Positions 34,031-44,893 of a DNA stretch of 64,000 nt are shown here, in pieces. The DNA comes from Variovorax sp. HW608. GTDB taxonomy: Bacteria; Pseudomonadota; Gammaproteobacteria; Burkholderiales; Burkholderiaceae_C. The first letter of the stretch is position 1, and each line of letters opens with the position of its first letter. The position numbers were made by a program, and so were the translations under genes. The notes under the pieces are model-generated. The model was not told the origin of the DNA, made no database searches, and was given only the letters and a program-made list of their open reading frames with translations. The DNA lies in NCBI RefSeq assembly GCF_900090195.1, contig NZ_LT607803.1, forward strand, positions 4,738,229 through 4,802,228, in the 5' to 3' direction.

Positions 34031-35290
34031 TCAGATCCTTGGGGAAAGTCCATCGGCCAGCGAAAGCCGGTAGGCGCGGATGCCGGGCAAGAGGCTCGCG
34101 AGCCATCCCGCCGCGATCAGGCTCGCCAGCAGCAGCCATTCGTTCAGTGTAGGTTCGGACAGCGCAAGGGCCAATCCGAAGTGCGATTGCAGCCAGGGCG
34201 ACATGACCGCAATGCCCAGCGCTGCGAGCGCCGCCCCGGTCACCACGCCGAGCAGCGTGACCAGCGCGCCTTCGAGCGCGAGCAGCGTGAGCACATGCCG
34301 CAGGTTCGCGCCGACCGCACGCAGCACCGCGAGTTCGCGGCGACGCTCGTTGAGGCCGGCCATCACCACCGACACCAGTCCCGCGAGGCTGACCAGCGCG
34401 ACGAGCCCGGACATGAGCAAGAGCGCGTTCTCGCCGACGCCGATCACGCTCCACAGTTCGTCGAGCGCCACGCCGGGCAGGATCGCCATCAGCGGCTCGC
34501 CGGAATAGGTCGACACCCAGCGCTGCACCGCGAACACCGCCGCGCGATTCTTGAGGCCGACCAGCGCGGCGGTCACGTTCTTCGGCGTGAGATCGAACTT
34601 GCGCACCTGGTCCGCCGGGATCTTGACGCCGGGCAGCGGCGCGCCGCCGGCCCATTCGAGGTGGATGGCTTCCATCGCGCCGAGGCCGATGTGCACCGTG
34701 CGATCGACCGGCGTGCCGGTGCGTGCAAGGATGCCCACGACGGTGAAAGGCTTGTCGGCATGCTCGGCGACCAGTTCGCCGCTGCCGTGCGCGAGCGTGA
34801 TCTTCTGGCCGACGCGATAGCCGAGGCGGTCGGCGACCTCGGCGCCGATCACCGCATCGAAGAGCTCGCTGAACGGCTTGCCTTCGGCGAGGCGCAGCGG
34901 CTGACGGTCGCCGTAGCGGAAGTGCTCGAAGTACTCGGGCGTGGTCGCGAGCACCGCGAAGCCGCGGTGCGAATCGCCGAGCGACAGCGGTACGACCCAG
35001 CTCACGCCGGGATGCGCCGCCAGCGCCTGCACGCTCTTCCACTGGATGTTGTTGGTCGCCGCGCCGATGCGGAACACCGAGTACAGCAGCAGTTGCGTGG
35101 AGCCGGTGCGCGCGCCGACGATCAGGTCGGTGCCCGACACCGAGGACGCGAAGTTCTCGCGCATCTCGGTGCGGATGCGCTCGACGCCCAGCAGCAGGAA
35201 GGTCGACAGCGCGATCGACAGCACGGTCAGCGCGAGCGTGAAGCGGCGGTTCCACGCGCTGCGCCAGGCGATGGCGAAGAGAGCGGTCAT
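34031..35290 (-). CDS. FtsX/MacB-type ABC transporter permease
   Basis: A 419-residue permease with the type VII topology: one N-terminal helix (about 17-36), a large periplasmic domain (about 40-265), and three C-terminal helices with the R-R-R-E-L-A-V-L-R-A-V-G-A motif. Start overlaps the ATPase stop (ATGA). It works in mechanotransmission rather than classical import. Substrate unknown; metal-related by neighbours. Confidence 0.88.
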   Translation of the reverse strand: MTALFAIAWRSAWNRRFTLALTVLSIALSTFLLLGVERIRTEMRENFASSVSGTDLIVGARTGSTQLLLYSVFRIGAATNNIQWKSVQALAAHPGVSWVVPLSLGDSHRGFAVLATTPEYFEHFRYGDRQPLRLAEGKPFSELFDAVIGAEVADRLGYRVGQKITLAHGSGELVAEHADKPFTVVGILARTGTPVDRTVHIGLGAMEAIHLEWAGGAPLPGVKIPADQVRKFDLTPKNVTAALVGLKNRAAVFAVQRWVSTYSGEPLMAILPGVALDELWSVIGVGENALLLMSGLVALVSLAGLVSVVMAGLNERRRELAVLRAVGANLRHVLTLLALEGALVTLLGVVTGAALAALGIAVMSPWLQSHFGLALALSEPTLNEWLLLASLIAAGWLASLLPGIRAYRLSLADGLSPRI

Positions 35291-35994
35291 GCAGGTTCCC
35301 CGCTTGCTGCGCGATTGATCTCCGGCAGCAGGATGTGGCGCGCGAAGCGTTCGGCGATCCGCTGGTCGTGGCTCACGAAGACGAGTGCGCTGTGGTTCTC
35401 CCTGCAGGCCGAGAGCAGGACGTCCAGAAAGGCTTCTCGCCGGTCCTCATCGAGCGCCGAGGTCGGCTCGTCGGCGATCACGAGTTCGGGGTGGCCGATC
35501 AAGGCGCGCGCGGCCGCCACGCGCTGCTGCTGGCCGACCGACAGCTGCAGGGCCTGCCGCCACCACAGGCTGGAATCCAGCCCCATCTGTTCGAGCAGGT
35601 GCTCGGCCTGCGCCTGCGCGGAACCATCATCGCGCGTCGCCCGCGCCATGCGCCGCGCCGAGAAGCGGCACGGCAGCAGCACGTTGTCCAGCACGCTCAG
35701 ATAGGGCAGCAGGTTGAACTGCTGGAAGATGTAGCCCACATGCGCGACACGGAGCCGGTCGCGACCCGCGCCCGAAAGCGAAGCCCAGTCGTGCCCCAGC
35801 AGCGTGGTGCGTCCGCCCTGGGCGACCAGCACGCCCGCCAGCAGCGACAGCAGCGTGCTCTTGCCGCATCCGCTCGGGCCGTGCAGGAACACGGCCTCGC
35901 CGGCGGCGATGTCGAGCCGCTCGATGTCGATGCACGGCGCCTTCGCGCCCGGCCACTGGAATCGCAGCGCTGCAGCCGAAAGAACGGAACTCAC
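35287..35994 (-). CDS. ABC transporter ATP-binding protein (LolD/MacB type)
   Basis: A 235-residue ATPase with Walker A G-P-S-G-C-G-K-S-T, signature L-S-V-G-Q-Q-Q-R-V, Walker B L-V-I-A-D-E-P-T-S and switch His in V-S-H-D. The L-S-V-G-Q signature deviates from the usual L-S-G-G-Q. It partners with the overlapping FtsX-like permease and lies 7 bases after the DUF2796 gene. Confidence 0.9.
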   Translation of the reverse strand: MSSVLSAAALRFQWPGAKAPCIDIERLDIAAGEAVFLHGPSGCGKSTLLSLLAGVLVAQGGRTTLLGHDWASLSGAGRDRLRVAHVGYIFQQFNLLPYLSVLDNVLLPCRFSARRMARATRDDGSAQAQAEHLLEQMGLDSSLWWRQALQLSVGQQQRVAAARALIGHPELVIADEPTSALDEDRREAFLDVLLSACRENHSALVFVSHDQRIAERFARHILLPEINRAASGEPA

Positions 35995-36001
35995 GACCGG
36001 G

Positions 36002-36550
36002 TCACTTGCTCCACGCGAGCCGTTCGCCGGGCCGCTTCAGCGAGCGCTTGAACTGGCCTTGCGGCGATGCGATCTGCGCCTCGATCTGGCGTGGGCCCTT
36101 GAACGCGCTGAACAGGCCGATGTCGATGAACTTCGCTGCTGCCGCATTGGTGCAGTTGAAGGCGAAGGTGCCGTCGAGATCGGCATGGCCTTCGGACGAT
36201 TCGCCCTCGGCCTTGCCGAGGCCCAGCGCGGGCGAACGCAGCGTGACCGGGCCGAGCTTGCAATTGGCGACGGGGTCGATCCGGAAGATCTGGTCCGCCG
36301 CGCGCAACTGCGCGACGACGGCTTCCGCGATCTTCGTTTCGGCGTCGGTGCGCGGCGCGCGTTCGAAGCCGGTGAAGTTGTCGAGGGGCGATTCCATCTC
36401 GATCACCACCGTGGGGCCTTCGACGACGACGTCGAGCTTGATCTGCCCATGCACGTGCGCGTGCTGGGCCTGCGCGAGGGCGGCGAGCGGTGTGGCGATG
36501 ACGACTGCGGTCAGTAGGAGCGAAACGAGCGGCTGGCTCATCGGTTTCAT
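36002..36550 (-). CDS. DUF2796 (ZrgA-like) periplasmic protein
   Basis: A 182-residue exported protein with signal peptide (cleavage after A-L-A near residue 24) and a mature N-terminus Q-A-Q-H-A-H-V-H-G, whose His cluster suggests metal binding. The DUF2796 domain includes the ZrgA proteins described from zinc-regulated operons. It heads the four-gene set with ATPase, permease and DUF3299. Its start overlaps the sulfurtransferase stop by 4 bases. Confidence 0.8.
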   Translation of the reverse strand: MKPMSQPLVSLLLTAVVIATPLAALAQAQHAHVHGQIKLDVVVEGPTVVIEMESPLDNFTGFERAPRTDAETKIAEAVVAQLRAADQIFRIDPVANCKLGPVTLRSPALGLGKAEGESSEGHADLDGTFAFNCTNAAAAKFIDIGLFSAFKGPRQIEAQIASPQGQFKRSLKRPGERLAWSK

Positions 36551-37452
36551 GGTTCTGCGCCTTGCCGGGTCGGCAGCCCCGGCGTGTTGCTCCACTCGCT
36601 CCAGCTGCCGGCGTAGAGCGCGGACGGGCCCAGTCCCGCGACCTGCATCGCGAGGAGGTTGGGCACCGCGCTCACGCCGCTGCCGCATTGATGGACGACC
36701 GTGGACGGATCCCGGCCCGCCAGCAAGGTTTCGAATTCGGCACGCAACTGCGCGGCCGGCTTGAACTTCCCGTCGGGACCGAGGTTCTCGGAAAAAGGCC
36801 GGTTCAGGGCCCCGGGGATGTGACCGGCGATCGGGTCCAGTGGTTCCACCTCGCCGCGATAGCGCTGCGCTGCGCGCGCGTCGATCAGCGTCTGGTCAGA
36901 TTGCGCCAGTCGCGCGGCCACCGTCTTCGTGTCGACGAGTCGCATCAGCGGTTGGCCGGTGACGAAGTTCGACTGGAAATGCGAAGGCTCCTCGCGGTCC
37001 GTGACGGCGCCGCCCGCCGCCTGCCAGGCCGAGAGGCCGCCGTCGAGCACGGCCACCGCCTCATGCCCCATCCACTTGAGCATCCACCAGAGGCGGCCGC
37101 AGTAGTTGGCGCCGTTGCGGTCGTAGACCACGGCCTGCATGTCGTTCGCCAAGCCGACGCCGGACAGCCACCCCGCGAATTTCTCGCGGCTGGGCAGCGG
37201 ATGGCGGCCGCCCGATGCGGGCGGGCCTTCGTCCTTCGCGACCACGACACCGTGCGCGCCGGCCACGCCGTGCCTGGCGCTCAGCGCCGTGTCGAGGTTG
37301 GCGTACACCGCGCCCGGGATGTGCGCGGCGCGGTACTGCTGCGCACCGGCTTCGGGTTTCATGAGGTCGAAGGTGCAGTCGAACACCATCAACCGTGCCT
37401 CGCGGGTCGTCAGGGCCTGGAGCTGCTCGGCGGAAATCAGGGTGGTGTACAT
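36547..37452 (-). CDS. sseA: 3-mercaptopyruvate sulfurtransferase
   Basis: A 301-residue two-rhodanese-domain protein. The active-site loop C256-G-S-G-V-S is the mercaptopyruvate sulfurtransferase type, unlike the C-R-K-G-V-T of thiosulfate sulfurtransferases. It transfers sulfane sulfur from 3-mercaptopyruvate. AAGGA precedes ATG 37452. It overlaps the DUF2796 gene by 4 bases and follows the EamA permease after 10 bases. Confidence 0.88.
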   Translation of the reverse strand: MYTTLISAEQLQALTTREARLMVFDCTFDLMKPEAGAQQYRAAHIPGAVYANLDTALSARHGVAGAHGVVVAKDEGPPASGGRHPLPSREKFAGWLSGVGLANDMQAVVYDRNGANYCGRLWWMLKWMGHEAVAVLDGGLSAWQAAGGAVTDREEPSHFQSNFVTGQPLMRLVDTKTVAARLAQSDQTLIDARAAQRYRGEVEPLDPIAGHIPGALNRPFSENLGPDGKFKPAAQLRAEFETLLAGRDPSTVVHQCGSGVSAVPNLLAMQVAGLGPSALYAGSWSEWSNTPGLPTRQGAEP

Positions 37453-37462
37453 GTCAAATCCT

Positions 37463-38395
37463 TCAATGTTCCTCGGCCGGCGCCTTCGGCAGCGAGCGTT
37501 GCCGCAGCACCGTCGCCGCGATGCCGCTCGCCACGATGAGCGCCATGCCGAGCCAGCCGGTCGCATCGATGCGATCGCCGAACAGCAGCACGCTGTACAT
37601 CGCGGCGAACACGATGCCCGAGTACTGGAGATTCGCGACCACGAGCGTACCGCTTTCGGTCTTCGCGGTGGCATATGCGCGCGTCATGCAGAGCTGGCCG
37701 AGCGCGGCCAGCACGCCGACCGGCAGCAGCCAGAAGGCATGCGCCAGGGTCCAATCGCCGAATGGCGTGGAAGGGCCCAGCAGCGTACCGAGCCCGCCCG
37801 CGACGGCCGAACCGACGGCGAAGTAGAAGACCGTGCGTGATTCGGGCTCGCCGATGCGCGACAGGGCGACCACCTGCATGTAGGCGAACGCGGCCGTCAG
37901 GCCCGACAGCAGGCCCAGCATGCCGGCGAAGCCCTGGCTGCCTTCGACGGAAGGCTTGAGCATCAGCACCACCCCGCCGAAGCCCGCGAGCACGGTGAGC
38001 ACCAGCGGCCCCTGCAGCGGCGGCTTCGGCGCGCGGCCGTCGCGGCCCGGCACCGGCACCCACGCCAGCAAGGCGCCGCCGACCAGGAAGGCCGCGATCC
38101 AGACGCTGCTCATGTAGTTGAGCGTCACCGCGGTGGCGAGCGGCATGTGCGCGATCGCATAGAACCACGCGCCGAGCGACACCACGCCGATCAGGCTGCG
38201 CCACGCGTGCATGCCGGGGTAGCGCGTGGCCAGCGTGACGCCGCGCTGGCGCGCCAGGACCCACAGGAAGACGATGCCGATCAGGCCGCGGTAGAAGACC
38301 AGTTCAGCAGAGGAGAACCAGGCCGAGGCGATCTTCACGCACACGCCCATGGTGGCGAAGATCAGTGCGCCCAGCACCATCCATAGTGCCTGCAT
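37463..38395 (-). CDS. EamA/DMT-family permease
   Basis: A 310-residue membrane protein with ten helices arranged as two EamA repeats (about 5-140 and 150-290). The loop D-G-R-A-P-K-P-P around residue 120 separates the repeats. Members export metabolites, often amino acids or sugars; substrate unknown. It starts 9 bases downstream of the Rieske oxygenase stop. Confidence 0.87.
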   Translation of the reverse strand: MQALWMVLGALIFATMGVCVKIASAWFSSAELVFYRGLIGIVFLWVLARQRGVTLATRYPGMHAWRSLIGVVSLGAWFYAIAHMPLATAVTLNYMSSVWIAAFLVGGALLAWVPVPGRDGRAPKPPLQGPLVLTVLAGFGGVVLMLKPSVEGSQGFAGMLGLLSGLTAAFAYMQVVALSRIGEPESRTVFYFAVGSAVAGGLGTLLGPSTPFGDWTLAHAFWLLPVGVLAALGQLCMTRAYATAKTESGTLVVANLQYSGIVFAAMYSVLLFGDRIDATGWLGMALIVASGIAATVLRQRSLPKAPAEEH

Positions 38396-38404
38396 CCCGG
38401 GGTC

Positions 38405-39541
38405 TTAGGCCTTCATCTCGCGGCGGTACCACTCGTGGAACTGCTGCATGCCGTCTTCCATCGGGCTCTGGTAGGGGCCGCTCTCGTCGTCGCCGCGCTG
38501 CATGAGCGCGCGGCGGCCGGCGTCCATGCGTTCGGCGATCTCGTCGTCCTCGACGCAGGTTTCCATGTACGCGGCCTGCTGCGCTTCGACGAACTCGCGC
38601 TCGAAGGCGACGATTTCCTCGGGATAGAAGAACTCGACCATGTTGAGCGTCTTCTGCGGCCCGATCGGGTGCAGCGTGGACACCGTGAGCACGTGCGGAT
38701 ACCACTCCACCATGACGTTCGGGTAGTAGGTGAGCCAGATCGCACCGTACTTCGGCGGCTTGCCTTCGCGGTACTTCAGCAGTTGCTCCTGCCAGCGCTG
38801 GTAGACCGGGCTGCCGGCGCGGCCGAGCCGGTTGGCCACGCCGACCGTCTGCACGGAATGGTGCCTGCCGAATTCCCAGCGCAGGTCGTCGCAGGTCACG
38901 AAGCTGCCGAGGCCCGGATGGAACGGCCCGACGTGATAGTCCTCGAGGTAGACCTCGATGAAGGTCTTCCAGTTGTAGTTGCACTCGTGCAGCTCGACGC
39001 GGTCGAGCGCGTAGCCCTCGAAGTCGAGGTCGGCCCGTGCCCCGAGCTTCGCGAGGTCGGCCGCCACGTCACGGGTGCCGGGGTTCGCGCTCTTCTCGAA
39101 CAGGAGACCGTTCCACTCGGTCAGCGGGTAGTTGTGCAGATTGAGGCAGGGGTCCTGCTCGAAATGGGGCGCGCCGATCAGCGTGCCCGTGGCGCGCGGG
39201 TCCGCTGCCGCGTAGGTCCAGCGGTGCAGGGGGCAGATGATGTTGCCGCCGCTCGTCGGCTCGATTTCGCCGCGGCCCTGCAGGATCAGCGCCTGCCGGT
39301 GGCGGCACACGTTGGAGATCAGCTCCACGCCCTTGGGCGTGTGGACCAAGGCGCGGCCCTGGTGTTCCTGCGGCAGCGTGTGGAAGCTGCCGGGTTCGGG
39401 GACCGCCAGCCGGTGGCCCACGTAGCGCGGGCCGGCGGCGAAAAGTGTCTGCATTTCGCTGGCGTAGAGCGCCTCGTCGAAATATGCGGTAACCGGAAGT
39501 TGGCTCGAAGCCTGCTGCAGTTGAAGACTTAAATCAGACAT
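38405..39541 (-). CDS. Rieske-type aromatic ring-hydroxylating oxygenase, alpha subunit
   Basis: A 378-residue oxygenase. Rieske cluster ligands are C79-x-H81 and C103-x2-H106; the mononuclear iron site is in N-W-K-T-F-I-E-V-Y-L-E-D-Y-H203-V-G-P-F-H208. No reductase or beta subunit is adjacent, so it uses a remote electron donor. Substrate unknown; choline/carnitine-like amines and aromatic acids are both possible. It is first in a run with the EamA permease, and its upstream gap to xseB (201 bases) contains both promoters. Confidence 0.85.
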   Translation of the reverse strand: MSDLSLQLQQASSQLPVTAYFDEALYASEMQTLFAAGPRYVGHRLAVPEPGSFHTLPQEHQGRALVHTPKGVELISNVCRHRQALILQGRGEIEPTSGGNIICPLHRWTYAAADPRATGTLIGAPHFEQDPCLNLHNYPLTEWNGLLFEKSANPGTRDVAADLAKLGARADLDFEGYALDRVELHECNYNWKTFIEVYLEDYHVGPFHPGLGSFVTCDDLRWEFGRHHSVQTVGVANRLGRAGSPVYQRWQEQLLKYREGKPPKYGAIWLTYYPNVMVEWYPHVLTVSTLHPIGPQKTLNMVEFFYPEEIVAFEREFVEAQQAAYMETCVEDDEIAERMDAGRRALMQRGDDESGPYQSPMEDGMQQFHEWYRREMKA

Positions 39542-39742
39542 GGGTGACCTGACCAAGCTCCCCACAGGGAGAAAGAAGAACGGATGGCCGTCTTGAATGC
39601 GTGCGACGACCGTGCGACGACGTGTGACGGCCCCAAAAGAAATGGGTCAGCATCTGCCGGCCCGGGGAACCGCGGATTGTACCCTTCGGGATGCGATCGG
39701 GGCCCCCACTCTAAAATGTGGGGTTTCACCCACCATCGCCGC

Positions 39743-40009
39743 ATGCCCAAGGTGCCTTCCTCCTCCCAGCCGGCCGAGTCCGCCGTGCCCGATACCGGCG
39801 CGTTGCCGGCCACCTATGAAGCCGGCTTGCAGGAGCTCGAACAACTCGTGACCGAACTCGAATCCGGCCAGCTGCCGCTCGATCGGCTCCTGGGCAGCTA
39901 CCAGCGGGGCGCGGCCCTGCTGGCGTTCTGCCGCGACAAGCTGCAGGCGGTCGAAGACCAGATCAAGCTGCTCGACGCCGGCAGCCTCAAGGCCTGGACC
40001 GGCGAATGA
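39743..40009 (+). CDS. xseB: exodeoxyribonuclease VII small subunit
   Basis: An 88-residue XseB with the family helix pattern: [22 protein letters not shown] and [11 protein letters not shown]. It binds XseA to degrade single-stranded DNA. It overlaps ispA by 4 bases (ATGA), the usual xseB-ispA-dxs order in proteobacteria. Confidence 0.93.
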   Translation: MPKVPSSSQPAESAVPDTGALPATYEAGLQELEQLVTELESGQLPLDRLLGSYQRGAALLAFCRDKLQAVEDQIKLLDAGSLKAWTGE

Positions 40010-40926
40010 CGACAGCCTGCGAAACCTCGCGGTGGGATGCCGCCCGTCTGGCCGCGTGGAGCGAACCCCTGCTCGCGCGCGTCGAGTCCGCACTGTCCGA
40101 GTGGGTCGGCATCGATGCGCCGGTGCAGCTGGGCGACGCGATGCGCTATGCCGTGCTCGACGGCGGCAAGCGGCTTCGGCCGCTGCTCGTGCTGGCCGCC
40201 AGCGAAGCGGTCGACGGCCATGCCGAAGCGGCCTTGCGCGCCGCCTGCGCGGTCGAGCTGATCCACGCCTATTCGCTCGTGCACGACGACTTGCCGTGCA
40301 TGGACAACGACGTGCTGCGCCGCGGCAAGCCCACGGTGCACGTCAAGTTCGGCGAAGCCGGCGCGCTGCTCGCGGGCGATGCCTTGCAGGCGCTCGCGTT
40401 CGAGCTGCTCACGCCCGACGGCACCGGCATTTCGCCGGGGGTCCAGGCGACGCTGTGCCGCCTGCTGGCGCGCGCCGCCGGCAGCCAGGGGATGGCGGGC
40501 GGCCAGGCGATCGACCTCGCCAGCGTCGGCGTCGCCCTGACCGAAGCCGAGCTGCGCACCATGCATCGCCTGAAGACCGGCGCGCTGCTGAAGGGCAGCG
40601 TCGAGATGGGCGCGGCTTGCGGCGATGCGCTCCTGCCCCAGTCGCTCGCCGCGCTGCGCGACTACGGCGCGGCGGTGGGCCTCGCGTTCCAGGTGGTCGA
40701 CGACATCCTCGACGTCATCGCCGATTCCGAAACGCTCGGCAAGACCGCGGGCAAGGACGCCGCGAGCGACAAGCCCACCTACGTCTCGCTGCTCGGCCTC
40801 GACGGCGCGCGTGCACAGGCGCGCCAGTTGCTGGCCAAGGCCCTCGAAGCGCTGGACCGCAGCGCGCTGGCCGACACGGGCGCGCTGCGCGCGCTCGCCC
40901 ACATGGTCGTCGATCGCGATCGATAA
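40006..40926 (+). CDS. ispA: farnesyl diphosphate synthase
   Basis: A 306-residue polyprenyl synthase with the first aspartate motif D94-D-L-P-C-M-D100 (bacterial DDx4D type) and the second V-V-D-D-I-L-D. It condenses IPP and DMAPP to farnesyl diphosphate. Overlaps xseB and precedes dxs by 16 bases. Confidence 0.95.
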   Translation: MTTACETSRWDAARLAAWSEPLLARVESALSEWVGIDAPVQLGDAMRYAVLDGGKRLRPLLVLAASEAVDGHAEAALRAACAVELIHAYSLVHDDLPCMDNDVLRRGKPTVHVKFGEAGALLAGDALQALAFELLTPDGTGISPGVQATLCRLLARAAGSQGMAGGQAIDLASVGVALTEAELRTMHRLKTGALLKGSVEMGAACGDALLPQSLAALRDYGAAVGLAFQVVDDILDVIADSETLGKTAGKDAASDKPTYVSLLGLDGARAQARQLLAKALEALDRSALADTGALRALAHMVVDRDR

Positions 40927-40942
40927 CGACAAGAATCTGCAC

Positions 40943-42829
40943 ATGGCTCCGCTGCTTCCCACCATCCACGACCCTTCCCAGCTGCGGCAAATGGACCGCG
41001 CCCAGCTCAAGCAACTCGCCGACGAAGTGCGCAGCTGCGTGCTCGACAACGTGTCGCGCACGGGCGGCCATCTGAGCTCGAACCTGGGTACGGTGGAGCT
41101 CACGGTCGCGCTGCACCACGTCTTCAACACGCCGCACGACCGCCTGGTGTGGGACGTGGGCCACCAGACCTATCCGCACAAGATCCTCACCGGGCGGCGC
41201 GACCGCATGCCGACGCTGCGCCAGCTCGGCGGCCTCTCCGGCTTCCCGCAGCGCACCGAGAGCGAGTACGACACCTTCGGCACCGCGCACTCGTCCACCA
41301 GCATCTCGGCCGCGCTCGGCATGGCCCTGGCGGCACGGCAGAAGGGCGAGGACCGCCATTCGGTCGCGATCATCGGCGACGGCGCGCTCACGGCCGGCAT
41401 GGCCTTCGAGGCGCTCAACAACGCGGGCGTGTGCGACGACTGCAAGCTGCTGGTGATCCTGAACGACAACGACATGTCGATCAGCCCGCCGGTGGGTGCG
41501 CTCAACCGCTATCTCGCGCAACTCATGAGCGGCAACTTCTACTCGGCCGCGAAGAACGTCGGCAAGAGCGTGCTGCGCGCCGCGCCGCCGCTGTTCGAAC
41601 TGGCCAAGCGGCTGGAGCAGCACGCCAAGGGCATGGTGGTGCCGGCCACGCTGTTCGAGCAGTTCGGCTTCAACTACGTCGGGCCGATCGACGGCCACGA
41701 CATCGATTCGCTGGTGCCCACGCTCGAAAACCTGAAGCACCTGCGGGGCCCGCAGTTCCTGCACGTGGTCACGAAGAAGGGCCAGGGCTACAAGCTGGCG
41801 GAGGCCGATCCGGTGGCCTACCACGGGCCGTCGAAGTTCGACCCGGCCGTCGGCCTCGTCAAGCCGGCGACCGCGCCCAAGCAGACCTTCACGCAGGTCT
41901 TCGGCAGCTGGCTGTGCGACATGGCCGCGAAGGACGCTCGCCTCGTCGGCATCACGCCGGCGATGCGCGAGGGTTCGGGCCTCGTCGAGTTCGAGAAGCG
42001 CTTCCCCGAGCGCTACTACGACGTGGGCATCGCGGAGCAGCATTCGGTGACTTTCGCGGCAGGCCTTGCGTGCGAGGGCCTCAAGCCGGTGGTCGCGATC
42101 TATTCGACCTTCCTGCAGCGCGGGTACGACCAGCTGATCCACGACGTCGCGATCCAGAACCTGCCGGTGGTCTTCGCGCTCGATCGCGCCGGACTCGTGG
42201 GTGCCGACGGCGCGACGCATGCGGGCGCCTACGACATCTCGTTCCTGCGCTGCATCCCCAACATGAGCGTGGCCTGCCCGGCGGATGAAGCCGAGTGCCG
42301 GCAGCTGCTCACCACCGGCTACGAGCAGAACCATCCGGTCGCGGTGCGCTATCCGCGCGGCTCGGGCGCCGGTGTCACGCCGCCGCAGTCGCTCGACGGG
42401 CTGCCGTTCGGCAAGGGCGAGATCCGCCGCGAAGGCCGCAGGATCGCGATCCTCGCCTTCGGCACCTTGCTCTATCCGGCATTGAAGGCAGCGGAGTCGC
42501 TCGATGCCACCGTGGTCAACATGCGCTGGGCCAAGCCGCTCGATGTCGAGCTGCTGCTCAAGGTCGCCGGATCGCATGACGCGATCGTGACGGTGGAAGA
42601 GGGCGCGGTCATGGGCGGCGCCGGCAGTGCGGTGCTCGAGGCCCTGCAGGCCGCGGGTCTGCAGAAGCCGGTGCTGCAGCTCGGCCTTCCCGACCGCTTC
42701 ATCGAGCACGGCGATCCGGCGAAGCTGCTGTCGGGCATCGGGCTGGACGCCGAAGGCATCGAACGCTCCATCGCGCAGCGCTTCGACAGCCTGGTTTCCG
42801 CAGGGAAGACCCGGCCCGGGGTCGTGTAA
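40943..42829 (+). CDS. dxs: 1-deoxy-D-xylulose-5-phosphate synthase
   Basis: A 628-residue thiamine diphosphate enzyme, the normal length. G-D-G-A-L-T-A-G-M with N-D-N-D binds thiamine diphosphate, and the N-terminal H-L-S-S-N-L-G and central E-Q-H-S-V-T-F-A are diagnostic. It starts the non-mevalonate pathway from pyruvate and glyceraldehyde 3-phosphate. A TRAP binding-protein gene follows after 3 bases, so that gene may be cotranscribed. Confidence 0.97.
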   Translation: MAPLLPTIHDPSQLRQMDRAQLKQLADEVRSCVLDNVSRTGGHLSSNLGTVELTVALHHVFNTPHDRLVWDVGHQTYPHKILTGRRDRMPTLRQLGGLSGFPQRTESEYDTFGTAHSSTSISAALGMALAARQKGEDRHSVAIIGDGALTAGMAFEALNNAGVCDDCKLLVILNDNDMSISPPVGALNRYLAQLMSGNFYSAAKNVGKSVLRAAPPLFELAKRLEQHAKGMVVPATLFEQFGFNYVGPIDGHDIDSLVPTLENLKHLRGPQFLHVVTKKGQGYKLAEADPVAYHGPSKFDPAVGLVKPATAPKQTFTQVFGSWLCDMAAKDARLVGITPAMREGSGLVEFEKRFPERYYDVGIAEQHSVTFAAGLACEGLKPVVAIYSTFLQRGYDQLIHDVAIQNLPVVFALDRAGLVGADGATHAGAYDISFLRCIPNMSVACPADEAECRQLLTTGYEQNHPVAVRYPRGSGAGVTPPQSLDGLPFGKGEIRREGRRIAILAFGTLLYPALKAAESLDATVVNMRWAKPLDVELLLKVAGSHDAIVTVEEGAVMGGAGSAVLEALQAAGLQKPVLQLGLPDRFIEHGDPAKLLSGIGLDAEGIERSIAQRFDSLVSAGKTRPGVV

Positions 42830-42832
42830 ATA

Positions 42833-43912
42833 ATGGATCGTCGCTCCCTCATCAAGAACGCAGGCATTGCCGGCGTCCTTGCCGCCGGTATCGCGCCCGC
42901 CGTCCATGCGCAAGCCGCCGTGCGCTGGCGTCTCGCTTCGAGCTTTCCCAAGCTGCTCGACACGATCTACGGCACGGCCGAGACCTTCGCCGGGAGCGTG
43001 AGCGACATGACGGGCGGCAGGTTCCAGATCTCGGTCCATGCGGGCGGCGAGCTGATGCCGGCCTTCGGCGTGCTCGACGGCGTTCAGAACGCAGCGGTCG
43101 AAATGGCGCACACCGCACCGTACTACTTCTACGGCAAGGACCCGACCTTCTGCCTCGGCTGCGCAGTGCCCTTCGGCCTGAACACCCGCCAGATGAACGC
43201 ATGGATGTACGAGGGCAACGGCCTGAAGCTCATGCGTGAGTTCTACGCCAGGTACAACGTCTACAACCTGCCGGGCGGCAACACCGGCGCGCAGATGGGC
43301 GGCTGGTTCCGCAAGGAGATCAAGTCGGTCGCCGACCTGAAGGGCCTGAAGTTCGGCACCAACCCGCTCGCCGGCCGCGTGCTCGAACCCTTCGGCGTGA
43401 TTCCGAAGTCCATCCCCGGCGCCGACCTGTACCCTGCGCTCGAAAAGGGCACGCTCGATGCGCTGGAGTGGGTCGGCCCCTACGACGACCAGAAGCTCGG
43501 CTTCAACAAGGTCGCGCAGTACTACTACTACCCCGGCTGGTGGGAAGGCGGTTCGCAACTGGACTTCTACGTCAACACCAGGGCCTGGGAAGGCTTGTCG
43601 GCCGAGTACAAGGCGATCGTTTCGGCGGCCGCCGCACAGGCCAACATCGGCATGACCGCGAAGTACGACGCGCGCAACCCGATCGCGCTGAAGCAGCTCG
43701 TGAACTCCGGCACCAAGCTGCGTCCCTTCTCGAAGGGCGTGGTGGACGCGGCCTTCAAGTCGGCCCAGCAGATCTACGCCGACCTCAACAACACCAACCC
43801 CGAGTGGAAGAAGGTGTACACCGACTACGCCAGGTTCCTGGCCGACCAGAACGCCTGGTTCCGCTTCGCCGAAGGCAGCTTCGACCGCTTCATGCAGGCG
43901 CAGAAGCTGTAG
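42833..43912 (+). CDS. TRAP transporter substrate-binding protein (DctP/TakP-like)
   Basis: A 359-residue DctP-family binding protein with a Tat-like signal (M-D-R-R-S-L-I-K-N-A-G-I-A-G-V-L) and the alpha-keto acid subfamily signature A-H-T-A-P-Y-Y, G-C-A-V-P-F-G, W-Y-E-G-like M-Y-E-G-N-G. It likely binds a 2-oxo acid. No dctQM permease is adjacent, so it is an orphan. It begins 3 bases after dxs. Confidence 0.88.
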   Translation: MDRRSLIKNAGIAGVLAAGIAPAVHAQAAVRWRLASSFPKLLDTIYGTAETFAGSVSDMTGGRFQISVHAGGELMPAFGVLDGVQNAAVEMAHTAPYYFYGKDPTFCLGCAVPFGLNTRQMNAWMYEGNGLKLMREFYARYNVYNLPGGNTGAQMGGWFRKEIKSVADLKGLKFGTNPLAGRVLEPFGVIPKSIPGADLYPALEKGTLDALEWVGPYDDQKLGFNKVAQYYYYPGWWEGGSQLDFYVNTRAWEGLSAEYKAIVSAAAAQANIGMTAKYDARNPIALKQLVNSGTKLRPFSKGVVDAAFKSAQQIYADLNNTNPEWKKVYTDYARFLADQNAWFRFAEGSFDRFMQAQKL

Positions 43913-43939
43913 GTCGGTTCGCCGGGGAGGGCTCGGAGC

Positions 43940-44098
43940 TCATCGCAGAGACTCCGCGGCCAGCAGAAGCGTGCTGCGTCCGACCGTGATGGTCTGCCCG
44001 ACCAGGAACATGATGCTCGGGCCAGGTACGGCGATCAGCAGGGCGGAAGTCAGCGCGAGACCCAGAAGGCCGTTGAGTGCGGTGAGACCTTCAGGCAT
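43940..44098 (-). pseudogene. LysE/RhtB-family exporter, 5' fragment
   Basis: A 52-codon reading frame that ends in TGA. It encodes the first helix and hallmark of LysE exporters (A-L-L-I-A-V-P-G-P-S-I-M-F-L-V-G-Q) but stops after S-T-L-L-L-A-A, where the intact family (about 205-215 residues) continues for 150 more residues. The rest is absent: the TRAP gene ends at 43912. It is the remnant of a deleted exporter gene. No SD is apparent. Confidence 0.72.
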
Positions 44099-44170
44099 GG
44101 GATCGATCGAGTTGGAAACAGAGTCGCCGTCAGTGGAGAAGACCGTCAGTCGAAGGTGTTCTGTCTGCGG

Positions 44171-44889
<719 letters not shown>

Positions 44890-44893
<4 letters not shown>

